Source: Acidobacteriales bacterium 59-55
Lineage (GTDB): Bacteria; Acidobacteriota; Terriglobia; Terriglobales; Acidobacteriaceae
Assembly (NCBI GenBank): GCA_001897435.1
Contig: MKSV01000007.1
Span: 1-64,000 of the forward strand
DNA length: 64,000 nt
Reading direction: 5' to 3'
The notes under the pieces were generated by a model that ran no database searches, had not been told where the DNA came from, and was given only the letters and a program-made list of their open reading frames with translations. Below, one piece after another: positions 26,027 through 34,467 of this stretch. Made by a program: the position numbers and the translations under genes. The stretch's first letter is position 1, and each line of letters starts with the position of its first letter.

Positions 26027-26560
26027 ATGTCCCATAACTGTGAACCGCTGAAGGCGCTCGTGCGCACCGTCCCCGATTTTCCCAAGCCGGGAATCCTCTT
26101 CTACGACATAACGACGCTGCTGAAAGACAAGGCAGGCTTCGCCCAAATGATCGACGCCTTTGCCGCCTATTACATCGGCAAGGACATCGATCTTGTGCTT
26201 GGCATCGAAGCGCGCGGCTTCATCTTCGGACCGGCGCTGGCCTATCGCCTCAACGCGGGCTTCGTTCCTGTCCGCAAGCCGAAGAAGCTGCCCGCCAAGG
26301 CAGCCCGTGTGACCTACGACCTCGAGTATGGGACCGACTCGCTCGAGATTCATCTCGATGCCATCCAGCCCGGCCAGCGAGTCATTATCGTCGATGATCT
26401 ATTGGCGACCGGCGGCACCATGCAGGCCACCGTGCAACTGGTGCGCCAGCTCGGCGGCGACATTGCGGGCCTTGGCTTTGCGGTCGAGCTCGATTTTCTC
26501 AAGGGCCGCGAGAAGTTTCAGGAATACGACGTCATGAGCCTGCTGCACTACGACGAATAA
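26027..26560 (+). CDS. apt: Adenine phosphoribosyltransferase
   Basis: Apt salvages adenine by joining it to PRPP, giving AMP. The 177-residue protein begins [28 protein letters not shown], the APRT signature. It has the adenine-side segment [17 protein letters not shown], the basic loop [10 protein letters not shown] and the PRPP-binding motif [14 protein letters not shown] near residue 120. Length matches the family (170-180). It follows acyP by 6 bases. The next gene, starting 45 bases later, has a different base composition and looks unrelated. Confidence 0.96.
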   Translation: MSHNCEPLKALVRTVPDFPKPGILFYDITTLLKDKAGFAQMIDAFAAYYIGKDIDLVLGIEARGFIFGPALAYRLNAGFVPVRKPKKLPAKAARVTYDLEYGTDSLEIHLDAIQPGQRVIIVDDLLATGGTMQATVQLVRQLGGDIAGLGFAVELDFLKGREKFQEYDVMSLLHYDE

Positions 26561-26605
26561 TTCGGCGACGTCTGATTTGAAAGGTGCTGCAACCCGGAGC
26601 GCTGC

Positions 26606-27391
26606 ATGACTTTCTCAATTGGCAGGTATTTGATTGCAGGTGCATTGCTGATTCCTTTCGGAAGATTACACGCGGAAAATCACGCAGCAATCGCTGCGCG
26701 ATTGCAAAGTGCGGATAATGCAAACGTATTGGACGATGCGACGCTGCAGCCATGGCATCTGAAGGTGAGCTTCCAACTTTTTGATGCGAAGGGCAAACCA
26801 ACGGAACAAGGAACCCTGGAAGAATGGTGGGCCGGGCAGGACAAGGATAAGCGCATCTTCACCAGCCCTTCTTACACGGCCACCGAGATTCAAACCAAAG
26901 ATGGTCTTTATAGAAGTACTGGGGTTGGTGCAGTGCCTGAAAGGTTGGATATAGTGCGCCAACAGGTTGTGCATCCTATGCCGAGCAAAGAGGATGAAGC
27001 TGGGGCGAAGCCTGTACTGCGCCGCTGGAACTTTGGAAAGGTCCAACTCGACTGCATCATGCTGAGTCTCCCAATTGAAGATGGAACACCTGCACCTCTC
27101 GGCCTTTTTCCGACCTACTGTCTCGGCCACGATAAAGATACGCTGCGAGCGAGTTTTAACTTCGGTTCGTTGGTGATTATGCGTAACAGCCTTGGTGTAT
27201 TTCAATCGCGTACTGTCGCAACCGACATTACGGCGATGATGAACAATGTAACCGTCCTGAGTTCCCACGTTGAGAAGTTAGAGGGCATGGCTCTGCCAGA
27301 TGCCGACTTTTTGCCCGGAACCGGATTAAAAAAATACCAGATATCGTTCATGTTAGTTCCGAAAAGGCGCGAGGGCCCCTATGGAGATTAA
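26606..27391 (+). CDS. Secreted protein, N-terminal part of a split TonB-domain protein
   Basis: The 261-residue reading starts with a signal peptide (MTFSIGRYLIAGALLIPFGRLHAE) and a beta-rich periplasmic region (WHLKVSFQLFDAKGKPTEQGTLEEWW; KRIFTSPSYTATE). Reading on in the +1-relative frame after an A7 run at 27328-27334 gives IVHVSSEKARG and then a TonB C-terminal domain. In this frame the protein instead ends in MLVPKRREGPYGD. So the gene is either frameshifted or recoded, and a joined product would have about 344 residues. Codon usage is less GC-rich than the flanks, which suggests recent transfer or relaxed selection. A GGAG precedes the ATG. Confidence 0.6.
   Translation: MTFSIGRYLIAGALLIPFGRLHAENHAAIAARLQSADNANVLDDATLQPWHLKVSFQLFDAKGKPTEQGTLEEWWAGQDKDKRIFTSPSYTATEIQTKDGLYRSTGVGAVPERLDIVRQQVVHPMPSKEDEAGAKPVLRRWNFGKVQLDCIMLSLPIEDGTPAPLGLFPTYCLGHDKDTLRASFNFGSLVIMRNSLGVFQSRTVATDITAMMNNVTVLSSHVEKLEGMALPDADFLPGTGLKKYQISFMLVPKRREGPYGD
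27328..27334 (+). other. A7 run forming an A-AAA-AAA slippery heptamer
   Basis: In the upstream reading the codons are TTA-AAA-AAA-TAC, so the seven As are phased exactly as the X-XXY-YYZ heptamer for -1 slippage. A -1 shift continues ATA-CCA-GAT-ATC without a stop into the TonB-like domain, ending at 27639. The same change would follow from one missing A. Confidence 0.6.
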
Positions 27392-27396
27392 GCAAT

Positions 27397-27639
27397 GTGG
27401 ATCCGCATTACCCCGCAGGCGCAAGTGCGCGACATGCAACGGGCACTGTTGCGATGCGTGCCTTAATAGGCACTGATGGACAGATTTACAAGTTGAGATT
27501 GCTCTCGGTTCCGGATTCGGATTTGGCCATCGCAGCACTGACAGCTGTCCGTCAATGGACATTTAAGCCGTACCTTATGAATGGCGAGCCTGTACCAATC
27601 GGTGTCAAGATTGAAGTGGATTTCACGATGAGTAATTAG
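27397..27639 (+). CDS. TonB C-terminal-like domain, 3' part of a split gene
   Basis: Eighty residues from a GTG at 27397 contain the TonB/TonB-like C-terminal pattern (DPHYPAGASARHATGTVAMRALIGTDGQIYKL; AALTAVRQWTFKPYLMNGEP). The frame is open upstream to the A7 run and encodes VSSEKARG and NVDPHYP, which align with the lead-in of such domains. It therefore looks like the end of the gene starting at 26606 rather than an independent gene. A free TonB-like domain without signal or anchor would be unusual. TonB-like domains in acidobacterial secreted proteins often lack the energy-coupling role. Confidence 0.6.
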   Translation: MDPHYPAGASARHATGTVAMRALIGTDGQIYKLRLLSVPDSDLAIAALTAVRQWTFKPYLMNGEPVPIGVKIEVDFTMSN

Positions 27640-27684
27640 TTTCCTGCATCGGATGCAATGAAATCGATTGGAGAAAGAAAAACA

Positions 27685-28728
27685 ATGAAGTCTCATGGAT
27701 ACGCCGCACACGATAAGAAGTCACCACTGGTTCCATTCGACTTCGACCGCAGAGAGCCCGGCCCGAACGACGTCGTCGTAGAGATCGACTATTGCGGCAT
27801 CTGCCACTCCGACATTCACCAGGTCAGGGACGAGTGGGGAGGGTCGATCTATCCCATGGTGCCCGGCCACGAGATCGTCGGCCACGTGACTGCCGTTGGC
27901 GCGTCGGTGACGAAGTTCAAGAAGGGCGACCTGGCCGGTGTCGGTGTCATGGTTGACTCCTGCCGCATCTGCGAGAACTGCAGGGCCGAGGCGCAGCCCT
28001 ACTGCGTCAAGGGGATGGTGGGAACCTACAACGCACGCGACTACAAGGGCGAACTCACCTTCGGCGGCTACTCGAACAACATCGTTATTGACGAGAAGTA
28101 CACCTTCACCCTCTCTCCGAAGCTGAACCTGGCCGCCGTCGCGCCGCTGCTCTGCGCCGGGATTACGACCTATTCGCCGCTGCGCCACTGGAAGGCAGGC
28201 AAGGGAAAAAAGGTGGGCGTCGTCGGCCTTGGCGGTCTGGGACACATGGCCCTGAAGTTCGCCCACTCCTTCGGCGCGCACGTCGTCCAGTTCACGACCT
28301 CGGAGAGCAAGATCGAGGACGCAAAGAAGCTGGGAGCCGATGACGTCGTCATTACGAAAGATGCCAACGCGCTGGCGAAGCACGCGGGCAGCTTCGACTT
28401 CATCCTCGACTGCGTATCCGCCGAGCATGACATTAATAGCTACCTCAACCTGCTGCGGCTCGATGGAACGCTGTGCTCGGTCGGGCTGCCGGAGCAGCCG
28501 TTGTCCATCGCTCCGTTTGCGATCCTCGCGAATCGGCGCTCGCTGTCAGGCTCAATGGTCGGCGGCATGGCCGAGACGCAGGAGATGCTCGATTACTGTG
28601 CCGAACACGGCATCGTCTCTGACATTGAGATGACGTCGTTCGACAAGCTGCCTGAAGCCTACGAGCGTGTCATCAAGGGCGACATCAAATACCGCTTCGT
28701 CCTCGATCTTGCGACGCTGCCCTCGTAG
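27685..28728 (+). CDS. Zinc-dependent NAD(P)-linked alcohol dehydrogenase (YahK/CAD-like)
   Basis: The 347-residue protein matches the YahK/Ahr type of medium-chain dehydrogenase. It has the catalytic zinc motif DYCGICHSDIH, PGHEIVGHV and a structural zinc lobe with four cysteines (CRICENC...YC). AVAPLLCAGITTYSPLRHW and the Rossmann motif GVVGLGGLGHMALK follow. Relatives reduce aldehydes with NADPH. GGAGAAAG 8 bases before the ATG at 27685 decides for that start over the ATG at 27658. It converges on efp with 23 bases between. The physiological substrate is unknown. Confidence 0.93.
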   Translation: MKSHGYAAHDKKSPLVPFDFDRREPGPNDVVVEIDYCGICHSDIHQVRDEWGGSIYPMVPGHEIVGHVTAVGASVTKFKKGDLAGVGVMVDSCRICENCRAEAQPYCVKGMVGTYNARDYKGELTFGGYSNNIVIDEKYTFTLSPKLNLAAVAPLLCAGITTYSPLRHWKAGKGKKVGVVGLGGLGHMALKFAHSFGAHVVQFTTSESKIEDAKKLGADDVVITKDANALAKHAGSFDFILDCVSAEHDINSYLNLLRLDGTLCSVGLPEQPLSIAPFAILANRRSLSGSMVGGMAETQEMLDYCAEHGIVSDIEMTSFDKLPEAYERVIKGDIKYRFVLDLATLPS

Positions 28729-28751
28729 TCAAGGGCAGCGTACTGGCCGTC

Positions 28752-29309
28752 TTACGCCCGGCTCATGTAAGCGCCTTCGGCGGTGTCCACGCGAATCTTC
28801 TCGCCCTCGTTGATGAAGGGGGGAACCTGTACCACCAGTCCGGTCTCCAGCTTGGCGGGCTTGGTGACGGAAGACGCCGTGGCCGATTTGATTCCCGGCT
28901 CCGTCTCCACCACGGTCATCTCGACCACCAGAGGAAGTTCGATGCCCACGGGCTTGCCATCGTGGAAGCTCACGGCAATGGTCAGGTTCGGCAGCAGATA
29001 ATCCACCGCGTCGCCCAGCATCTCGCGCTTCAGCATGGTCTGCTCGAAGTTTTCGTCCATGAAATAGTAATCGTCGCCATCGTTGTACAGGTACTCCATC
29101 TTGACCTCGTCGACGATGACGCGATCGATCGGGTCAGGCGAGCGGAAGCGCTCGACGAACATGGCGCCGGTGCGGACGTTGCGCAGCTTCGCCTGGATGA
29201 AGGCGCGGAGGTTGCCCGGCGTGCGGTGCTCGACCGAGAAGACAAGATGAAGCTCGTCTTTGAACTTGATAATCATGCCCGGTCGCATCTGCGTGGCGGG
29301 AATCGACAT
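28752..29309 (-). CDS. efp: Elongation factor P (Asn-tipped loop)
   Basis: EF-P relieves ribosomes stalled at polyproline. The 185-residue protein has the three beta-barrels of the family and ends GEKIRVDTAEGAYMSR. In domain I the loop that reaches the peptidyl-transferase centre reads HRTPGNLRAF, so the position of E. coli Lys34 (PGKG) is Asn. This rules out EpmA-type lysylation and also lacks the Arg of the EarP type. I set the start at 29309, where AGGGG lies 9 bases upstream. The longer reading adds 17 residues without family match. Confidence 0.95.
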   Translation of the reverse strand: MSIPATQMRPGMIIKFKDELHLVFSVEHRTPGNLRAFIQAKLRNVRTGAMFVERFRSPDPIDRVIVDEVKMEYLYNDGDDYYFMDENFEQTMLKREMLGDAVDYLLPNLTIAVSFHDGKPVGIELPLVVEMTVVETEPGIKSATASSVTKPAKLETGLVVQVPPFINEGEKIRVDTAEGAYMSRA

Positions 29310-29423
29310 AGAAAAAACCCCTGATTCTAAGCTTGGATTTGGAAGTGGCTGAATCGGCATGACATCGCCGCCGGAATACCCACAACCTTTTAATTGTAGC
29401 GCAGCGAGCAGCCCGTCCGTCCC

Positions 29424-30422
29424 TCAGCCGCGGCCGAAGATCCGCTTGAAGAAGCGCCCAATCCAGTGCGCGACATCTGACGAGTGCGGCGATGCCGGAG
29501 GTTCGGCCGATGGCGCTGCCGCCGCATCGGGAGATGGTGGCGCCGCAGGAGACGCCGCTGGCTGTGGACTCTGCGCGGCCTCAGGCGCTGTCCTCTCCGG
29601 CGCATTTGCCGGAGCAGCCGCCGGAGCAGCACCGCTCGCAGCCGCGTCATAGCTCAGGGTCGTGGCAACCTGCGCGTGCACGACGCCCGCCGGAGCCTTC
29701 GGAACGGCAGGAGTCGGAGCAAGGCCCGCACTGACTGCGGCAGGGAAGGGATGCTCCTCTTCAGCCGGTTTGCCTTCAACTGGTTTGCTTGCGATTGAAG
29801 CAGGCTTGGCGGAAGCGATGGCCGCGTCTGCCAGCGATACACCAGCTGCCGCCGGGCAGCCGCAGGGAGAGCTTTCGTTATCGACGACCTGCTTCAGGTT
29901 GCCATGCTCGAACAGAACATGCTGCCCCGGCCGCAAGTTGTAGCTCGACTCCCCAAACGTGTCCGAGATATTGAGCACGGGCGCGTTGCCGCCGCGATTA
30001 TCAACGCAGGTGTCGCCGTCCTTCGTCACCCCCAGCCGCAGGTCCAGCGGTCCGGGAGCTGCGACGCCGAATCGCAGGTCGGGAGTCATGATGACGTCGC
30101 TGGCGGTCGCCGCCATTCTCAGCTCAATCGCTCCTCGGTCGAGCGAAAGCATCAGCGGGGTTGCGCCCGCCGCCGCCTTTCCCGAGGTGATGTGCAAACC
30201 GCTGGTGGCGCAGACCAGCACGTTGCCGCCCCGGTCAAGCGATATATCCGCCGAGTGATCCTTTGCGGTGACGGTGCTGTTGCTCACCAGGACCGCCCGT
30301 CCGTTCGTCACCGAGAGATTGCCTGTGACCACAGCGTCCCCGACAGCCACGCTGCCGACAGGTTGCTGCGCCTGCACCGCTCCACCCAGTACCGCAAACA
30401 GAAAGACCGCCCGGAGCTTCAT
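29424..30422 (-). CDS. Secreted alanine/proline-rich protein, FecR-like beta region
   Basis: The 332-residue protein starts with a signal peptide (MKLRAVFLFAVLGGAVQAQQ). Residues 20-180 form a repetitive beta-rich region with strands like those of FecR-type domains (LSVTNGRAVLVSNSTVTAKDHSADISLDRGGNVLVC). Residues 190-310 are a low-complexity Ala/Pro linker and the end is basic (WIGRFFKRIFGRG). It starts 10 bases after trpG on the same strand and is likely co-transcribed, although no link to tryptophan is apparent. The function is unknown and the FecR resemblance is weak. Confidence 0.6.
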   Translation of the reverse strand: MKLRAVFLFAVLGGAVQAQQPVGSVAVGDAVVTGNLSVTNGRAVLVSNSTVTAKDHSADISLDRGGNVLVCATSGLHITSGKAAAGATPLMLSLDRGAIELRMAATASDVIMTPDLRFGVAAPGPLDLRLGVTKDGDTCVDNRGGNAPVLNISDTFGESSYNLRPGQHVLFEHGNLKQVVDNESSPCGCPAAAGVSLADAAIASAKPASIASKPVEGKPAEEEHPFPAAVSAGLAPTPAVPKAPAGVVHAQVATTLSYDAAASGAAPAAAPANAPERTAPEAAQSPQPAASPAAPPSPDAAAAPSAEPPASPHSSDVAHWIGRFFKRIFGRG

Positions 30423-30432
30423 CGTCACCACT

Positions 30433-31008
30433 TTACATCTTGAGGAAATTTGCAATGATCTGCTTGCCATGCTCGGTCAGAACGCTCTCGGGGTGGAACT
30501 GCACGCCTTCGATGGGGAACTCGCGATGCCGCAGCGCCATGATGGTCTCGCCGTCCACGGTCCGCGCCGAGACCTCCAGTTCCTCCGGCAGCCCCTCTTC
30601 AGCGACGATCAGAGAGTGATAGCGCGTGCAGGTCATCGCCGACGGAATGCCCTTGAAGATCGTCCTGCCATCGTGCTCGACCTCGCTGGTCTTGCCGTGC
30701 ATCAGCTTGGGCGCGCGCACCACATTGCCGCCAAAGGCCGCGCCAATGGCCTGGTGTCCCAGGCAGACCCCGAGGATCGGAACCCGGCGGCCCTTCTTCG
30801 CGAAGTGGCGGATCAGGTCGATGCTGATGCCTGCGTCCTGCGGTGTGCACGGCCCCGGCGAGATCAGGATGCGATCCGGCCTCAGCGCCTCCACCTCGGC
30901 GGGCGTCAGCTCGTCGTTGCGGCGGATGACCATCTCCGCGCCCAGCTCACCCATGTACTGCACCAGGTTGTAGGTAAAAGAGTCGTAGTTGTCGAGAACG
31001 AAGACCAT
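30433..31008 (-). CDS. trpG: Anthranilate synthase component II (glutamine amidotransferase)
   Basis: The 191-residue class I glutamine amidotransferase has Cys82 as nucleophile in [10 protein letters not shown] and the His-x-Glu pair in VQFHPES near residue 172. It begins [18 protein letters not shown], the TrpG/PabA opening. It supplies ammonia to TrpE for anthranilate. Such subunits often also serve aminodeoxychorismate synthase (folate), so dual use is possible. trpE lies upstream on the same strand, but 450 bases away across a small opposite-strand gene and a repeat. The ATG at 31008 fits the family start. Confidence 0.93.
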   Translation of the reverse strand: MVFVLDNYDSFTYNLVQYMGELGAEMVIRRNDELTPAEVEALRPDRILISPGPCTPQDAGISIDLIRHFAKKGRRVPILGVCLGHQAIGAAFGGNVVRAPKLMHGKTSEVEHDGRTIFKGIPSAMTCTRYHSLIVAEEGLPEELEVSARTVDGETIMALRHREFPIEGVQFHPESVLTEHGKQIIANFLKM

Positions 31009-31106
31009 AGCAGTAACTTCGATTTTACGCTTGCGCCGGTCGCATTGGGGAAGGCCGCGAGGCAACGGCATTGCCATCCCGGGTCTCTAACGCTCAGGTG
31101 ACGCGA

Positions 31107-31340
31107 ATGCTCCTGCCCTCGAAACGCTGGAAACACTTTACTGCCATGGCTTTGATCGGCGATGGCGTCATGGCTGTCGTTTGTCCCCGCTCCGATGCCC
31201 TCGCCTGGGAGCGCGGCCCGAAGTCGTGGCGGCGCCTGATGCGGAAGTTGCAGGACCATCCCACACTGACGCGCGCTATCGGCGCGGTGCAGATCATCGG
31301 CGGCATCTGCTGGGTGCTGCATCACGAAGAGGAAGACTAG
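31107..31340 (+). CDS. Small protein of unknown function with one hydrophobic segment
   Basis: The 77-residue protein starts MLLPSKRWKHFTAMALIGDG with AGGTG about 8 bases upstream. It has a basic middle (GPKSWRRLMRKLQDHPTLTRAIG) and a hydrophobic C-terminal stretch (AIGAVQIIGGICWVL) before HHEEED. I do not recognise the family with certainty. It lies between trpE and trpG on the opposite strand, so it is antisense to any trpE-trpG read-through transcript. Its coding status rests on codon pattern and ribosome site only. Confidence 0.5.
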   Translation: MLLPSKRWKHFTAMALIGDGVMAVVCPRSDALAWERGPKSWRRLMRKLQDHPTLTRAIGAVQIIGGICWVLHHEEED

Positions 31341-31346
31341 AGATCC

Positions 31347-31423
31347 TCTGATTAAATCAGGTTCTGTTAAGGGCACGGCTTCAGCCGTGTCATCCGCTTC
31401 CCCCGCCGTGCGGCTTTAGCCGC
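31347..31423. repeat. Dispersed repeat B, copy 2, with an added hairpin
   Basis: 31347-31391 matches 20345-20390. It holds CTGATT-A-AATCAG and GGCACGGCT-TC-AGCCGTGTC hairpins. A related hairpin, GCGGCTTTAGCCGC, follows at 31410-31423. Like copy 1 it lies between convergent genes (the small gene and trpE), consistent with a two-way terminator. Confidence 0.7.
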
Positions 31424-31458
31424 TGAGGGACTGCTCAGGGGGACTATCCAAACCTTCC

Positions 31459-32985
31459 TTAGCTCTTCCGCGCTCGTTCAATCGCCCTGACCACTGCCTG
31501 CGCCTTGTTGCGGCACTCCTCGAACTCGTTCTCGGGTACGGAGTCGGCCACCAGCCCGGCCCCAGCCTGGATGTGACCCTTTTCTCCGTTCATGAATAGC
31601 GTGCGGATAGCGATGCAGGAGTCGAGGTTGCCGTTGAAGTCCGCGTACAGAATGCTGCCGCCGTAGACGCCGCGCCGGGTTGGTTCCAGCTCTTCGATGA
31701 TCTCCATGGCGCGAATTTTGGGCGCTCCGCTAAGCGTTCCGGCAGGGAAGCAGGAGCGGAAGGCGTCGATGGGCGCGAGACCGGCACGGAGCTTGCCTTC
31801 GAGCGTGCTGACCAGGTGCATGACGTGGCTGTACTTCTCCACGTACATCAGGTCCCTGACCTTGACCGAACCGTACTCGCTGACGCGGCCCACGTCGTTC
31901 CGCCCCAGGTCGACCAGCATGATGTGCTCTGCGACCTCCTTCTTGTCGGAGCGAAGATCGGCCTCGAACGCGGCATCCTCGGCCTCGTCGGCGCTGCGCG
32001 GGCGAGTCCCCGCGATGGGTCGGTACTCGACCTCGCGGCCATGCACGCGCACCAGCAGTTCGGGCGAAGAGCCGACGATGTGCGCAGGCCCGGATTTTTT
32101 CCCGGACTTCTTTTCAGCCGCCGAGTCCATTCCAAAGCGCAGGTAATACATATACGGCGACGGATTCACGATGCGCAGCGCGCGGTAGATGTCGAACGCA
32201 TCGACACCCGGCACGCAGTCGAAGCGTTGCGAGAGCACGCACTGGAAGACGTCGCCGGCAGCGATGTATTCCTTGGTCTTCCGGACCGACTTCAAAAACG
32301 TCGCCTTCGGCGTCTGCGGCACCAACGCCAGTTTTCCGGTAGCCCTCTTCTTTCGCTTCGTGGGCAGCGCATTGGCCAGCCGTCGCTCCATCCGGTTCAG
32401 GCGGCGGACGGCGCGCTGGTATGCGCCCTCGCGCGCCTCGCGGGTCAGGTCCACGGTAGCGATCAGGTGAATCTCTTTCTTCACATGATCGAAGGCCAGA
32501 ACCTGGTCGAAGAACATCAGGCAGGCGTCGGGAACCCCGAGGTCGTCCTTGGCGAGCGACGGCAGCTTCTCGATCTGGCGAACCACATCATAGGCAAAAA
32601 ATCCTACCGCCCCGGCGGTAAACGGCGGCAGGCCGGGGAGCTGCGCCGGGGTATGGCCGCTCAGCGCGCGTTTCAGCTCGTCGAAGATGTCGCCGGTAAA
32701 GGTGCGCTGGCGGCGGCCTTCGTGCAGGGTGATCTGATCCCCGCGCGAGACCAGCTTCTTGTACGGCTCAATGCCGATGAAGGTATATCGGCCAACGTGC
32801 TTGCCGCCCTCGACCGACTCCAGCAGAAACGCCTCCGGCTCTTCGGCGGCAATGCGCAGAAAGGCCGACACCGGCGTCTCAAGGTCCGCCGTCACCGTGC
32901 GGTAGACAGGGACGAGGGTGTGCTTGCGGCTCAACTTCAGGAAGTCACTGGCAGAGGGCAGGGAATTGGCGTCTACGGTCGGCAT
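31459..32985 (-). CDS. trpE: Anthranilate synthase component I
   Basis: TrpE converts chorismate to anthranilate, the first step of tryptophan synthesis. The 508-residue protein has the N-terminal TrpE domain with the feedback-binding segment (AFLLESVEGGKHVGRYTFIG). The chorismate-binding domain contains CVLSQRF, YRPIAGTRPRSADEAED, MLVDLGRNDVGRV, YSHVMHLVSTLEGKL and SCFPAGTLSGAPKIRAMEIIEELEP. A GGAG 7 bases before the ATG at 32985 sets the start. The frame is open upstream, but there it runs antisense to gdhA. A basic insertion occurs near residues 235-245 (TKRKKRATGK). Confidence 0.95.
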   Translation of the reverse strand: MPTVDANSLPSASDFLKLSRKHTLVPVYRTVTADLETPVSAFLRIAAEEPEAFLLESVEGGKHVGRYTFIGIEPYKKLVSRGDQITLHEGRRQRTFTGDIFDELKRALSGHTPAQLPGLPPFTAGAVGFFAYDVVRQIEKLPSLAKDDLGVPDACLMFFDQVLAFDHVKKEIHLIATVDLTREAREGAYQRAVRRLNRMERRLANALPTKRKKRATGKLALVPQTPKATFLKSVRKTKEYIAAGDVFQCVLSQRFDCVPGVDAFDIYRALRIVNPSPYMYYLRFGMDSAAEKKSGKKSGPAHIVGSSPELLVRVHGREVEYRPIAGTRPRSADEAEDAAFEADLRSDKKEVAEHIMLVDLGRNDVGRVSEYGSVKVRDLMYVEKYSHVMHLVSTLEGKLRAGLAPIDAFRSCFPAGTLSGAPKIRAMEIIEELEPTRRGVYGGSILYADFNGNLDSCIAIRTLFMNGEKGHIQAGAGLVADSVPENEFEECRNKAQAVVRAIERARKS

Positions 32986-33054
32986 GGCTGTCTCCATGAT
33001 AACTGCGGCCCCTCTCGCATCTTTGTCGAAACCAGCGTCTAACCGTTGTGTTTG

Positions 33055-33084
33055 TTGCGCCGCCTCGCCGCTCGAGCCTATACT
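33055..33084 (+). promoter_or_regulatory. Possible sigma-70-type promoter for gdhA
   Basis: TTGCGC (33055-33060) and TATACT (33079-33084) are separated by 18 bases, about 110 bases before the gdhA start in the trpE-gdhA divergent gap. The -10 is good and the -35 is weak. The assignment is from sequence pattern only. Confidence 0.35.
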
Positions 33085-33107
33085 CCTCGGGTTTGGTCGC
33101 AAATCGA

Positions 33108-33157
33108 CCGGCCGGACACGCGCCTCTGCCCGTGACGATAGGCAGGACGGCGGCCGG
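33108..33157 (+). promoter_or_regulatory. Structured leader hairpin upstream of gdhA
   Basis: CCGGCCG (33108-33114) pairs with CGGCCGG (33151-33157). Inside, CTGCC (33125-33129) pairs with GGCAG (33141-33145). This two-tier stem ends 38 bases before the gdhA start. It matches no riboswitch class I know and may simply be a stable 5' leader. Confidence 0.3.
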
Positions 33158-33195
33158 AGCGACTTGAAGCAGCAACGCAGAAAGGGATGCCGATT

Positions 33196-34461
<1,266 letters not shown>

Positions 34462-34467
34462 CCGCGG

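Noticed and set aside
30433-32985. Tryptophan leader-peptide attenuator for trpE
   Set aside because: No short frame with consecutive Trp codons followed by alternative hairpins was found in the 210 bases before trpE.
33090-33180. Known riboswitch upstream of gdhA
   Set aside because: The stems do not carry the conserved cores of the glycine, SAM, c-di-GMP, guanidine or glutamine classes as I know them. Kept only as a leader hairpin.
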